Of a DNA stretch of 64,000 bases, positions 53,000-62,122 are shown one piece after another. The notes under the pieces are model-generated. The model saw only the letters and a program-made list of their open reading frames with translations, was not told the origin of the DNA and did no database searches. The position numbers and the translations under genes are program-made. The DNA comes from Flavisphingomonas formosensis (lineage in GTDB: Bacteria > Pseudomonadota > Alphaproteobacteria > Sphingomonadales > Sphingomonadaceae): contig NZ_WRPK01000003.1 of assembly GCF_009755815.1 (NCBI RefSeq), positions 62,001 through 126,000 on the forward strand. The letters run 5' to 3'. How positions within the stretch are numbered: the stretch's first letter is position 1; every line of letters begins with the position of its first letter.

Positions 53000-53676
53000 A
53001 CCGCCTGTCCTCGATATTGCTGGCCATCGGCATCGTCGCTGGGCTGACGGCCGGCGCGAAGGCACTGCAAAATCAGGCCGGCCCGCAGGATGAGCCGACG
53101 AGCGCGGCTGATCCCGCCCCGCCGGAAGCGGGACCCAAGCCGTCTGCGGCGCGCGCTGCTGCCGGCCAGGATGACGATAACACGGCTCCGAAGCCGTCCA
53201 CTGCGCCGCCGGTGACCGTCGACACGCCGATGGCGCAGCGCGTCGCGGTGCTCGGTCTGCTCAACAAGCGCAACGGCCTCTCCCGCGATGTGACGCTCCA
53301 CCCCGGTCAGGCCACGCGGATCGGCGACGTCATCATCCGCCTGCGGGCATGCGAGACGACCCAAGACTGGGAACCGCAGAAGCTCACCGGCGCCTTCGTA
53401 CAGCTCGACGTGCTCGGCCGCGACACCAAGTGGCGCCGGGCTTTCTCCGGCTGGTTGTTCAAGGAATCACCGTCGCTGAACATGGTTCAGCACCCGATCT
53501 ACGATGTCTGGACCAAGAGCTGCGCGATGCGCCATCCCGATATCGGGCCGGATACCATCACGGCCGCATCCGTTGCTTCCTCCGCCACCAAGCGATCCAG
53601 CGCGAAGAAATCCGCGGACGACAGCGATACGAGCCCGCCGCCGGCACCCAGCGCCGTGTCCAGCAATCCGACATAG
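52996..53676 (+). CDS. DUF2155 exported protein
   Basis: A 226-residue protein with a signal peptide (residues 1-24) and a Pro/Ala-rich linker to about residue 75. The DUF2155 domain (about 75-175) includes VAVLGLLNKRNGLSRDVTLHPGQA, RACETTQDWEPQ, AFSGWLFKESPSLNMVQHPIYDVW. Role unknown. The last ~45 residues, a Ser/Ala/Pro-rich tail, are encoded in DNA that is also the 3' end of aat on the other strand (53499-53676). Confidence 0.88.
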   Translation: MNRLSSILLAIGIVAGLTAGAKALQNQAGPQDEPTSAADPAPPEAGPKPSAARAAAGQDDDNTAPKPSTAPPVTVDTPMAQRVAVLGLLNKRNGLSRDVTLHPGQATRIGDVIIRLRACETTQDWEPQKLTGAFVQLDVLGRDTKWRRAFSGWLFKESPSLNMVQHPIYDVWTKSCAMRHPDIGPDTITAASVASSATKRSSAKKSADDSDTSPPPAPSAVSSNPT

Positions 53677-54218
53677 GCATCGCGGCTGATCTCGATCGCG
53701 CCCATCGAGGCAAGGTGATCGGTGATGAACTGGCAATCGAGCAGCTTGAACCGTCCTACGCGCAGCCGGGCGACGAGATAGGCGAGAGCGACCTTGGACG
53801 CGTCGGTCATCCGGCTGAACATGCTTTCGCCGAAGAAGGCAGCGCCGAGCTGTACGCCATATAGCCCGCCGATCAGTTGCCCGTCGTGCCAGCATTCGAT
53901 CGAGTGCGCATAGCCCCGGCCGTGCAGCGCGGTGTAAGCACGCTCGATCGGCGGATTTATCCAGGTATCCGGCCGCTTCGGGCCCCGCTCGGCACAGGCT
54001 GAAACGACCTGGCTGAAGGCGCGATCTGCGGTGACGATGAAGCGTTCCGAACGCAGCGTCTTGGCGAGCGACTTGGAGAGGTGGAAGGTGTCGAGCGGCA
54101 GGATTCCGCGCTTCTTGGGCTCGACCCAGAAGACGTCGCGGGCTTCTCGGCTGTCCGCCATTGGGAATACGCCCACCGAATAGGCGCGAAGCAACAAGTC
54201 GGGATCGAGCGTCGCCAC
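53499..54218 (-). CDS. aat: Leucyl/phenylalanyl-tRNA-protein transferase
   Basis: A 239-residue L/F transferase that adds Leu or Phe to N-terminal Lys or Arg of proteins, marking them for ClpAP degradation. Motifs include RAYSVGVFPMADSR, WVEPKKRGILPLD, WINPPIERAYTALH, GLYGVQLGAAFFGESMFS and FKLLDCQFITDHLASMGA. The start is GTG 54218. The C-terminal ~55 residues overlap DUF2155 in antisense. It is a separate transcription unit converging on the NDUFA12-mlaD-DUF2155 operon. Confidence 0.95.
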   Translation of the reverse strand: MATLDPDLLLRAYSVGVFPMADSREARDVFWVEPKKRGILPLDTFHLSKSLAKTLRSERFIVTADRAFSQVVSACAERGPKRPDTWINPPIERAYTALHGRGYAHSIECWHDGQLIGGLYGVQLGAAFFGESMFSRMTDASKVALAYLVARLRVGRFKLLDCQFITDHLASMGAIEISRDAYVGLLDTALGAGGGLVSLSSADFFALDRLVAEEATDAAVMVSGPISGWRIAQLLVQTS

Positions 54219-54267
54219 GTCGCCATGCTATGTGAAAGCCGCGACGAATTGAAGAGGGTTCGGCGGC

Positions 54268-55002
54268 CTATCGCGGCTTCGTGAGCCGGCGTTCGATCCC
54301 CGTCCATAGGGCGCCGAATGCCTGGGCGCCCGGCGAATTCGGGGCGAAGGCGCCCACCGGCGCGTGATGGACCGCCATCGCTTCGATCGTGCTCGCCATG
54401 GGGATGACCGGCCAGTCCGGCTGCTCGTCCAAGGCGGCACGATGAAGCGCGCGCCGCCGGTCGACCATCGTGAACACCGGCAGGATCGGCGCATGCTTGC
54501 CGTGCTCGCGGCTGAGATGGGTCGCCACCTCGTCCAGAGCCCGCCGGGCGAGCGGTGAGGGGATGACGGGCACGACGATCACTTCCGCAGCGCGCATCAC
54601 CTGATCGCTCGTCTCGGTGAGACCTGGCGGGCAATCGAGCAGGATTCGGTCATAATCCCTGCCCAGCATCTCGATCAGCCGGGCGAGGCGCTTGCGCTTG
54701 CCCAGATCGAAGAAGAAGCGATCCAGGCTGCGCAGGGAGACGTCCGCCGGCAAGAGGCTGAGCCTGTCGATTCCCGTAGCGCGAACGAGCCGTTCGGGCG
54801 CTATGTCCTTGGCGAAAACCGCCTGGGCATCGTCCTTGCCGGGCTTGTCGTCGCCAAGGATCCAGCTCGACGCGGCCTGCGGGTCGAGGTCCCACAGCAG
54901 CGTGCGCCGCGAGGATTGGACCGCGCTTGCCCAGGCGAGGTTCACCGTCAGCGTCGTCTTACCGACGCCGCCCTTCAGGCTATATACTGCGATTGCCGCC
55001 AT
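54268..55002 (-). CDS. Orphan ParA/MinD-like ATPase
   Basis: A 244-residue deviant Walker ATPase. The P-loop is KGGVGKTT (residues 10-17), the second motif WDLDPQA, and LLDCPPGL is the switch region. ParA-type proteins move DNA or large complexes by ATP-controlled binding to the nucleoid. No ParB or parS-like gene is next to it, so it is an orphan; cargo unknown. ATG 55002 has GAGAG about 4 bases before; an in-frame ATG 18 bases upstream is also possible. It lies 49 bases upstream of aat on the same strand. Confidence 0.88.
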   Translation of the reverse strand: MAAIAVYSLKGGVGKTTLTVNLAWASAVQSSRRTLLWDLDPQAASSWILGDDKPGKDDAQAVFAKDIAPERLVRATGIDRLSLLPADVSLRSLDRFFFDLGKRKRLARLIEMLGRDYDRILLDCPPGLTETSDQVMRAAEVIVVPVIPSPLARRALDEVATHLSREHGKHAPILPVFTMVDRRRALHRAALDEQPDWPVIPMASTIEAMAVHHAPVGAFAPNSPGAQAFGALWTGIERRLTKPR

Positions 55003-55174
55003 TCGCTCTCTTTCGAACATATATGCTACGGTTGTGTAACAGATTTATGTCTCGAGGGCGGCTGCTGTCGTGACCGGAGCGATTTGGGATCCGATTGATC
55101 GGGTCGAGCCCTTCACTCTCATTCCGACGCTGCGACATCCGGGTGGATGGGCGTCGTCCTGCTCCGAAATCGCT

Positions 55175-55519
55175 CTAAAGCACTTCCAGCACATTTTCCG
55201 GCGGCCTGCCGAGGCGTACGCCCTTGGCCGTTTCGACGATCGGCCGTTCGATCAGGATAGGATTGGCGGCCATGGCGTCGAGTATGCCATCGTCAGACGC
55301 GGAGGCGAGGTTCATTTCCTTGGCCAGATCCTCCTTGGCACGCAGCCCTTGGCGCGGCGTGATGCCGGCCTTCGCATACAGCGCCTTGAGCTTTTCGCGG
55401 CTCGGCGGCGTCTTGAGATAGTCGATCACCTCGATCTCCAGCCCCGGCCGTTCCTGAAGCAGCGCGAGCGTCTTGCGCGAGGTGCTGCACCGCGGATTGT
55501 GAAAGATGGTCGCCTTCAT
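55175..55519 (-). CDS. arsC: ArsC-type arsenate reductase family protein
   Basis: A 114-residue glutaredoxin-fold arsenate reductase. The catalytic cysteine is Cys11 in NPRCSTSRKT, with the conserved Arg of the RPI segment in IERPIVETAKGVRLGRPPENVLEVL. The length and LKTPPSREKLKALYAKAG are typical of ArsC/YfgD. No arsenical pump or ArsR is beside it, so a housekeeping YfgD-like role is also possible. GGGAGA precedes the ATG by 7 bases. Confidence 0.9.
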   Translation of the reverse strand: MKATIFHNPRCSTSRKTLALLQERPGLEIEVIDYLKTPPSREKLKALYAKAGITPRQGLRAKEDLAKEMNLASASDDGILDAMAANPILIERPIVETAKGVRLGRPPENVLEVL

Positions 55520-55608
55520 GGCCGTCTCCCGGAATGAATGATCGGCCAGCCTTATCGGGCGATGCGCCGTTCGGGCAAGCATGCTGCCCTGTGGCCTCGC
55601 GCCGCCGT

Positions 55609-56136
55609 TTATCGCTCGCGCAGGCGGGGCATCAGCTCGACGAAGTTGCAGGGCTGGAAACGGCTGTCGAGCTGCGTCGCCAATATGCCGTCCCAGCCAT
55701 CCTTCACCGCCCCGGTGGAGCCCGGGAGCGCGAACAGATAGGTGCCGCGGGCAACCCCGGCGCAGGCCCGCGACTGGATGGTGGAGGTGCCGATCTTCTG
55801 GAAGCTGAGCCAGCGGAACAATTCCCCGAATCCGGGGATCTCCTTTTCCCAGACGCGGGCGAAGGCCTCGGGCGTCACGTCGCGCCCGGTGACCCCGGTG
55901 CCGCCCGTCGAGATCACGCAATCGACGCTGTCGTCCTCGATCCACTGATGCAGCAGCGCGACGATCGCATCGGCATCGTCGCGGATGAGCGCGCGGTCCG
56001 CCAGCACATGGCCGGCGGCGGTAAGCCGTTCGACCAGCGTGTCGCCGGAGCGATCGTCGGCGAAGCCGCGCGTATCCGAGACGGTGAGGACGGCGATGCG
56101 GACCGGAAGAAAGGTCCGCGCTTCGTCAATCGGCAC
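55609..56136 (-). CDS. moaB: Molybdenum cofactor biosynthesis protein MoaB
   Basis: A 175-residue MoaB/MogA-type protein that adenylylates molybdopterin before Mo insertion. Motifs: [42 protein letters not shown], and [13 protein letters not shown] followed by [14 protein letters not shown]. The molybdopterin enzyme at 40.9-43.2 kb would be a client. The start overlaps the slt stop by 11 bases, so it is downstream of slt in the same transcript. Confidence 0.93.
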   Translation of the reverse strand: MPIDEARTFLPVRIAVLTVSDTRGFADDRSGDTLVERLTAAGHVLADRALIRDDADAIVALLHQWIEDDSVDCVISTGGTGVTGRDVTPEAFARVWEKEIPGFGELFRWLSFQKIGTSTIQSRACAGVARGTYLFALPGSTGAVKDGWDGILATQLDSRFQPCNFVELMPRLRER

Positions 56137-57988
56137 TGGCGACGCCGCTCAGCGGATCGAGCCGAAGGGCGGTGCGGCCGGGCATGCCCGGGAATTTCGG
56201 CCACATCCCCTGGGCGAGCGCATTGAGGCTGGAGGCCTGCACGCCGGACTGGCGCTCGTACATCCAGTAGTTGCGCAGCACGATCGCGACATAGGCACGC
56301 GTCTCGGCAAAGGGTATGGATTCGATGTACAGCAGCGGATCGCCACGGTCGCGCATCCGGTCGTTCCACTTGGCGACCGAGCCGGGCCCGGCATTATAGG
56401 CGGCGATCACCTTGGGCAGCAGGCCGCCGGTGCCCGAGAAATCGCGAAGCTGCTCCAGATAGCTCTGGCCATATTCGATGTTGAAGGCGGGATCGGAGAG
56501 CTGGCTCCCGTTCATCGATTCGCCGCGCTTGCGCGCGATGACCTGTGCGGTCGAGGGCATCAACTGCATGATGCCGCGCGCGCCCGCGCCGCTGACCGCA
56601 TCGGTGCGGAAGGAGGATTCCTGGAGTGCGTGGGCGAACACCAGCGCCTTGTCGACGCGCCATCCGCCGGGGGGAGACCAACCGGGCGCGGGATAGCGGA
56701 TCGCGGCATCGGCCTTGAGGCCAGCGGGGCCGTTGTGCGCCAGCCAGATCTGCGTCGCCGGCAGGTTCAGCTTGGAGGCGAGATGGAGCAGCGCGATGTG
56801 GTCCTGCGTGTCGCCGATCCGCGCCTGATGGCGCAGCAGCTCGTCGGCGAGGCCGAGCTCGCCGACTTCGGCTAGGGCGGCGGCAACGCGGACGTTCGAA
56901 CGCTGCGAGATCGTGTTCCAGTCGGCGCTGATGAAATCGGGCGCCAGGTCCGGCCGAGGCGGCGCGATGCCGAGCGCGGTGCTGGCGAGCAGGCCGTAGA
57001 AGGTCTCATGCAGGCGGCTGGCGCTGCGCAGTCGGGCCTGGACCCGTTCCGGATGACCGCCGGCCATTTCGGCGCGCGCCGTCCAGAACAGCCCTGCAGC
57101 CATCATCTCCGAATCGCGCGCCTTGCTCGCGACCGAGGAAAAGGCGGCCGTCGCCGCTGCGAAATCCTTCTGGCGCCAAGCGGCGAGGCCAGCGACCCAA
57201 TCGGCCTGCACCGTCCATTCGCCTGCACCCTTCTGCGCGAGGGCTGCGACACGACGGGCAGCGGCATCGTCGCCGGTGAGATAATAGGACCAGGCCACGC
57301 GCTGCTGCCATTCGGTGCGGGCTTCCGAGCAGAGCTGATCCTGCTGGGCGGTGAGCAGCGCCTCGGCATCGCTCGGCCGGTCGTTGAGAATCAGCGGCCG
57401 GATCTGGGTGCCGAGCGCCATGGCGACGGCGTCGGAGCGGATCGAGGCTGCGCTCTGGCGGCGGGTGGCGCGTTCGAGCGAGACCAGATCCCGTTCCGCC
57501 GGCATCGTCGGGATGGCGTCCTGGGTGGCGCCGCGGCTCTTGGCAAGGCGAGCGAGCTGCGCGGCCTCAGGCAGCTCCGGCGCCTTGGCAATCAGCGCGA
57601 TCAGCGCGGAGAGATCGGTCTTCGGCGATCCCTTGGCGAGATAGAGCTCGGCCCGGGCGACGGGTGTAAGCAGTCCGTCCGGCATGGCATCGAGCCGGGC
57701 GGCGGCGCTGGACCAGTTTCCGGCGCGAATCGCAGCGAAGACGGCGCGATACTCTGCACGGCTGGCGGGTGGCAGCAGCTGGGGGAGGGCGCTGCCTCCC
57801 ATGGTGGCGCGGCTTGCGAGGGCCGTGGATGCGCTCGTCGCCGCGAGAGCGAGGCGAGGCGCCGAGGCAAGCTGCGGCGCCGTGACCGGCGACAGCATGT
57901 CGGCGACGGTCGCCTCTCCGGCTGCAAGCGCAGGCGTCGCGGCGGACGCCAGCAGCACGAGGCCAAGGGACAAACGAGCGAACGTCAC
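56126..57988 (-). CDS. slt: Soluble lytic transglycosylase (Slt-like, family 1)
   Basis: A 620-residue periplasmic peptidoglycan-cleaving enzyme. A signal peptide ([18 protein letters not shown]) is followed by a long superhelical alpha domain (about residues 60-430) and the C-terminal catalytic domain with Glu457 in [20 protein letters not shown], plus [10 protein letters not shown] and [10 protein letters not shown] start at GTG 57988: GGAGGA lies 9 bases upstream and the start overlaps the upstream UDG stop as GTGA. The open frame runs on through the glycosylase gene in another frame, but that is a shadow. It releases anhydro-muropeptides, the fragments that amgK-murU recycles. Confidence 0.92.
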   Translation of the reverse strand: MTFARLSLGLVLLASAATPALAAGEATVADMLSPVTAPQLASAPRLALAATSASTALASRATMGGSALPQLLPPASRAEYRAVFAAIRAGNWSSAAARLDAMPDGLLTPVARAELYLAKGSPKTDLSALIALIAKAPELPEAAQLARLAKSRGATQDAIPTMPAERDLVSLERATRRQSAASIRSDAVAMALGTQIRPLILNDRPSDAEALLTAQQDQLCSEARTEWQQRVAWSYYLTGDDAAARRVAALAQKGAGEWTVQADWVAGLAAWRQKDFAAATAAFSSVASKARDSEMMAAGLFWTARAEMAGGHPERVQARLRSASRLHETFYGLLASTALGIAPPRPDLAPDFISADWNTISQRSNVRVAAALAEVGELGLADELLRHQARIGDTQDHIALLHLASKLNLPATQIWLAHNGPAGLKADAAIRYPAPGWSPPGGWRVDKALVFAHALQESSFRTDAVSGAGARGIMQLMPSTAQVIARKRGESMNGSQLSDPAFNIEYGQSYLEQLRDFSGTGGLLPKVIAAYNAGPGSVAKWNDRMRDRGDPLLYIESIPFAETRAYVAIVLRNYWMYERQSGVQASSLNALAQGMWPKFPGMPGRTALRLDPLSGVASAD

Positions 57989-58692
57989 CGGGTCAATTCC
58001 TCCAGCATCAGGCGCAGATCCTTCCAGGCATCCGCCTTGGCGGCGGGCTGCTTGAGCAGGTAGCGTGGGGCAAAGGTGGCGACGGCCGCGACGGCCGTGC
58101 CTTCGAGATCGAGGTGATGGATGCGGCCACGCGCCGCTGCCAGCGGTTCGCCGAGCAGCATGGCGCTGGCTTGCTGTCCGAGGACGAGCAGCATCCGCGG
58201 CTGGGCAAGGCGGACATGATGCCGCGCCAGCGTCTGCAGCCTGGCGGCAGTATCCGCGTCCATGCGGCCTGCGGGGCGGCCGGGGGCGATGGTGGTCAGG
58301 TAAATGGAGGCGCGATCGCGGCCGATCGCGGCAAGCATCCGGTCGAACAGATAGCCGGTCTCGCCGGAGAAGATCTGGCCGGCCTCGACGTCGCCCGGAT
58401 CGGGCATGTCCGCGATCAGCATCAGTCCGGAGGCGTGATCGCCGGCAGAAACCAGGCGCTGCGGACCGATCGCCGAGAATTCCGCATCGAGAAGATGGGC
58501 CGCGAGCTCCTCCAGCGTCTGCGGAAGCGCAGCCAGCGTCGATCCGGGATGCGGAGCTGGCGGAGGGGCTTTGGCCGGGCGCAGCCAATCGCGCGGCTCC
58601 TCGTCGACGATGATGTCGACTCCGGCCTCGCGCCACCAGTCGAGCATGCTGTGCACGTCGGCTGTGCCAATCGGATTTGTCCCCGCCCTCAC
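57985..58692 (-). CDS. Uracil-DNA glycosylase (family 4/5-like)
   Basis: A 235-residue uracil-DNA glycosylase of the Fe-S or related family 4/5: MLIADMPDPGDVEAGQIFSGETGYLFDRML is the active-site region (the usual GEAPG reads ADMPDPGD), followed by IYLTTIAPGRPAG and LVLGQQASAMLLG. Only a few cysteines are seen, so an intact Fe-S cluster is doubtful. The start is unclear: GTG 58692 is used; ATG 58647 and TTG 58710 remain possible. It is the first gene of a udg-slt-moaB unit and divergent from the ETF oxidoreductase. Confidence 0.85.
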   Translation of the reverse strand: MRAGTNPIGTADVHSMLDWWREAGVDIIVDEEPRDWLRPAKAPPPAPHPGSTLAALPQTLEELAAHLLDAEFSAIGPQRLVSAGDHASGLMLIADMPDPGDVEAGQIFSGETGYLFDRMLAAIGRDRASIYLTTIAPGRPAGRMDADTAARLQTLARHHVRLAQPRMLLVLGQQASAMLLGEPLAAARGRIHHLDLEGTAVAAVATFAPRYLLKQPAAKADAWKDLRLMLEELTR

Positions 58693-58808
58693 GGCATTTA
58701 CTAGAGTCAAAGGTTGACTGTTGGGTCAATATTTGGGCAGTCGCCTATCCGCCGGGCGGTTTCAGTCTTACGACGACCGGATCGGCGAGGGGACTCAGGA
58801 GTCATAAA
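58693..58808. promoter_or_regulatory. Divergent spacer of the uracil-DNA glycosylase and ETF oxidoreductase genes
   Basis: GTCAA-AGG-TTGAC and TTGA-CTGTTGGG-TCAA are overlapping dyads at about 58705-58730, and TTGACC or TTGACT hexamers occur on both strands. Promoters for both sides probably lie here, but I cannot assign -10 boxes. Confidence 0.3.
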
Positions 58809-60458
58809 ATGTCGCAGCGCGAATCGATGCCGTATGATGTGGTGATCGTCGGGGCAGGCCCGGCGGGCCTGTCAGCCGCGATCCGCCTCAAGCAACTTGC
58901 AGCCGAGGCGGGCCGTGAGATCGGCGTCTGCGTGCTCGAAAAGGGCAGCGAGGTCGGCGCGCACATCCTGTCGGGCGCGGTCGTCGATCCGATCGCGCTC
59001 AACGAACTGATTCCCAACTGGAAGGAACTGGATAGTCCGTTGACCGTGCCGGTGGTCGAAAATCACCACTGGATCCTCACCGAGACGAAGAAGATCGAAT
59101 TTCCGCACATCCTGATGCCGCCCTTCATGAACAACAAGGGCACCTACACGCTGAGCCTCGGCAATCTCTGCCGCTGGCTCGCGAGCCAGGCCGAGGCGCT
59201 GGGTGTCGAGATATTCCCCGGTTTTGCCGCGGCCGAGATCCTGTTCAACGAGGACGGATCGGTGAAGGGCGTCGCAACGGGCGACATGGGCATCTCGCGC
59301 GACGGCCATCACAAGCCTGACTACCAGCCCGGCATGGAACTGCACGCCAAATACACCTTCTTCGCGGAGGGCGTACGCGGGCATCTCTCCAAGGAGCTGA
59401 AGCGCATCTTCGATCTGGAGAAAGACAGCCAGCCGCAGACTTATGCGATCGGTATCAAGGAATTGTGGGACATTCCTGCCGACAAGCATGAGCCTGGCAG
59501 GGTGATCCATACTCAGGGCTGGCCGCTCACCGACGAAGTCGGCGGCGGTTTCCTTTATCATCAGGCGAACAACCAGGTCGCGCTCGGCTTCGTCGTCGGC
59601 CTTGGCTACCGCAATCCCTACCTGTCACCGTTCGAGGAGTTCCAGCGCTGGAAGCAGCATCCGGCGATCAGGGCCATTCTGGAAGGCGGCCGGCGCATCT
59701 CCTATGGAGCGCGGGCGATCAATGAGGGCGGGTGGCAGGCGGTGCCGAAGCTCGTCTTCCCGGGCGGCGCGCTGATCGGCTGTTCGGCCGGCTTCGTGAA
59801 CGTGCCGCGCATCAAGGGTAGCCATACCGCGATGAAGTCGGGCATGCTCGCCGCCGAAGCCGCTTTCGCTGCACTCGTCGCCGAGCGCGAGGGTGACGAA
59901 CTCGCCGATTATCCAGAGGCGCTCAACGCGAGCTGGATCGCGAAGGAACTCAAGACGGTTCGGAACGCCGAGCCCGCAATCGCGAATTTCGGCCCGCTCG
60001 TCGGAACGCTCGTCGCCGGCACCGACATGTGGATGCGCACGCTCGGCATCGGCCTGCCGTTCACGCTGAAGACGCACACCGACAATGACCGGCTGTATCG
60101 CAAGGATCTCGTGAAGCCGATCGCCTATCCCAAGCCGGACGGCGTGATCAGCTTCGATCGCCTCTCGTCGGTGTTCCTGTCGAACACCAATCATGAGGAA
60201 GATCAGCCTATCCATCTGACGTTGAAGGACCCCACGGTTCCGATCGACGTCAACCTCGCCCTCTATGACGCGCCGGAGCAGCGTTATTGTCCGGCAGGGG
60301 TCTATGAGATCGTGGGCCAGGACGTTTCCGAGCCGCGTCTGCAGATCAACGCGCAGAATTGCGTGCACTGCAAAACATGCGATATCAAGGACCCGACCCA
60401 GAACATCAACTGGGTGGTCCCGGAAGGCGGTGGAGGCCCCAATTACCCCAACATGTAG
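58809..60458 (+). CDS. etfQO: Electron transfer flavoprotein-ubiquinone oxidoreductase
   Basis: A 549-residue membrane-associated FAD and [4Fe-4S] enzyme that takes electrons from ETF (fatty-acid and amino-acid oxidation) to ubiquinone. FAD-binding GAGPAGLSA is at residues 14-22. Cluster cysteines are Cys494 (RYCPAGVYE) and Cys518, Cys521 and Cys524 (NCVHCKTCDIKDP). Length and the GGGGPNYPNM end are normal. ATG 58809 has AGGAG about 9 bases upstream. The end overlaps the TPR gene by 29 bases. The ETF subunits themselves are not here. Confidence 0.96.
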   Translation: MSQRESMPYDVVIVGAGPAGLSAAIRLKQLAAEAGREIGVCVLEKGSEVGAHILSGAVVDPIALNELIPNWKELDSPLTVPVVENHHWILTETKKIEFPHILMPPFMNNKGTYTLSLGNLCRWLASQAEALGVEIFPGFAAAEILFNEDGSVKGVATGDMGISRDGHHKPDYQPGMELHAKYTFFAEGVRGHLSKELKRIFDLEKDSQPQTYAIGIKELWDIPADKHEPGRVIHTQGWPLTDEVGGGFLYHQANNQVALGFVVGLGYRNPYLSPFEEFQRWKQHPAIRAILEGGRRISYGARAINEGGWQAVPKLVFPGGALIGCSAGFVNVPRIKGSHTAMKSGMLAAEAAFAALVAEREGDELADYPEALNASWIAKELKTVRNAEPAIANFGPLVGTLVAGTDMWMRTLGIGLPFTLKTHTDNDRLYRKDLVKPIAYPKPDGVISFDRLSSVFLSNTNHEEDQPIHLTLKDPTVPIDVNLALYDAPEQRYCPAGVYEIVGQDVSEPRLQINAQNCVHCKTCDIKDPTQNINWVVPEGGGGPNYPNM

Positions 60459-62112
60459 GTTTGCATCCGGCCTCCTCCTCGCCGCGGTACTGGCTACGCC
60501 GGCTGCTGCGGCCCGCAAGGACGAACGGTCCATCATCGCCGAATATGTACGCGCCCGTACCGCGGACGCGGACGGCCATGCGGAAAAAGCGGCGGAAGGC
60601 TATGCGACCGTCATGGCGATGGCTCCAGCCGACACGGTGGTTGCCGTCCGCGCCTACCGACAGGCGCTGACAGCGGGTGACCGCAAGCTTGCCCTCAAAG
60701 CGGCGCAGCTGCTCGACAGCGCGGGACAGCTGCCGCCGGACGGGCGGCTGTTGCTGTTGAGCGAGGCGATCGCTCAGGGCGACTGGAAGGCGGCGAACAG
60801 CGCCACCGATCGTATCCAGCGCGAAGACATATTCGGTTTCCTGGTCCCGATCGTCCGCGCCTGGATCGCGTTCGGCGGCCGGCAGCCGGATCCGATGGCA
60901 CAGCTTTCCGTGCGCAAGCCCAATGCGCTCACCCTGGCCTATGCCTCGGAACATCGCGCCTTGCTCGATCTCGCCTTGGGCAAGACCGCCGACGGCGTCG
61001 CTGCGGTGCTGGCGATCGACGCAGCCAGCAGCGATGACAGCGGCCGCTCGACGCGCCTTCGGCTGGCCGCTGCCGCGAAGCTGGCGGCGATGCGCCAGAA
61101 GGACAAGGCGCTGGCCCTGCTGACCGGGGATGAGGATGCGCTGGCGGTCGCGCGTGCGCGGGTCGAGGCGGGCAAGCCGCTGTCGGGGGCGGTGGACACG
61201 GCCGCGGCAGGCGTTGCCGAACTGCTCATTCGCGTGGCGGCGGACATTAATCGCGAGCGGGCGACTCCGGTCGCGCTCGCCCTCGCCCGCTTCGCCACCT
61301 TCCTGGCGCCCGACAACAGCGAAACCTGGCTGGTGACCGCCGACATATTGTCGGGCACGGGCCATTATCCGATCGCGATCGACACTCTGGCGCATATTCC
61401 GGACGGGGATCCTTTCGGTGCGGATGCGCGCGATGCGCGAGTGCGTTATCTGGCCGCGCAGGGCGAGCAGCAGGCTGCGCTCGGCGAAGCTCTGGCGATC
61501 GCCAACAAGCCGGGCGCCGAGGTTTCCGACTGGACACGCGTCGGCGGCCTTTACAGCGATCTTTCCCGCTACAGGGAATCGGCGGACGCCTACGGCAAGG
61601 CGTTGTCGCTGGCCGGCGCCGACAAGGATATGGCGCCGTGGAGTCTCTGGCTGCTGCGCGGCGGGGCGCTGGAACAGGCGGGCGATTGGCCGGCGGCGCG
61701 CGAGGCGCTCCGCAAGGCCGTAGTGCTGGCGCCCGATCAGGCGATGGTGTTGAACTATCTCGGTTATGCCGAGCTTTCGCGGCGGGAGAATCTCGACGAG
61801 GCGGCCAAGCTGATCGAGAAGGCGAGCCAGCTCAGGCCGGACGACGCTTCGATCACCGATTCGCTTGGCTGGTCCTACTATCTTCGCGGCGATCTGCCGA
61901 AAGCGATCGCCACGCTGGAACGGGCGGTCAACAGCGAACCGGGCGAGCCGACCATCAACGAGCATCTCGGCGATGCCTATTGGACGATGGGCCGCCGGCT
62001 CGAGGCGCGCTACGCGTGGCGTGCGGCGCTGGTCTATGCCGATGGGAAGGATGCGGATCGCATCCGCACCAAGCTCGACACCGGGCTGACGCCTGCCGTG
62101 GCTGCTCCCTGA
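60430..62112 (+). CDS. Exported tetratricopeptide-repeat protein
   Basis: A 560-residue TPR protein. A hydrophobic segment ending in Ala-Ala-Ala (FASGLLLAAVLATPAAAA) near the N-terminus indicates export. TPR helices are clear in the C-terminal part: DWPAAREALRKAVVLAPDQAMVLNYLGYAEL, NLDEAAKLIEKASQLRPDDASITDSLGWSYYLRGDLPKAIATLERAVNSEPGEPTINEHLGDAY. Function unknown; likely a periplasmic or outer-membrane scaffold. The start is uncertain; GTG 60430 is chosen, with GGAAGG just upstream, inside etfQO. It is 10 bases from ispE. Confidence 0.88.
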   Translation: MEAPITPTCRFASGLLLAAVLATPAAAARKDERSIIAEYVRARTADADGHAEKAAEGYATVMAMAPADTVVAVRAYRQALTAGDRKLALKAAQLLDSAGQLPPDGRLLLLSEAIAQGDWKAANSATDRIQREDIFGFLVPIVRAWIAFGGRQPDPMAQLSVRKPNALTLAYASEHRALLDLALGKTADGVAAVLAIDAASSDDSGRSTRLRLAAAAKLAAMRQKDKALALLTGDEDALAVARARVEAGKPLSGAVDTAAAGVAELLIRVAADINRERATPVALALARFATFLAPDNSETWLVTADILSGTGHYPIAIDTLAHIPDGDPFGADARDARVRYLAAQGEQQAALGEALAIANKPGAEVSDWTRVGGLYSDLSRYRESADAYGKALSLAGADKDMAPWSLWLLRGGALEQAGDWPAAREALRKAVVLAPDQAMVLNYLGYAELSRRENLDEAAKLIEKASQLRPDDASITDSLGWSYYLRGDLPKAIATLERAVNSEPGEPTINEHLGDAYWTMGRRLEARYAWRAALVYADGKDADRIRTKLDTGLTPAVAAP

Positions 62113-62122
62113 CCGGCATCGC

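Noticed and set aside
56126-58729. A single 867-residue protein fusing uracil-DNA glycosylase and lytic transglycosylase
   Set aside because: The glycosylase is in a different frame with its own stop at 57985-57987; the transglycosylase starts at GTG 57988 with its own ribosome-binding site and signal peptide. The continuous frame is a coincidence of GC-rich codons.
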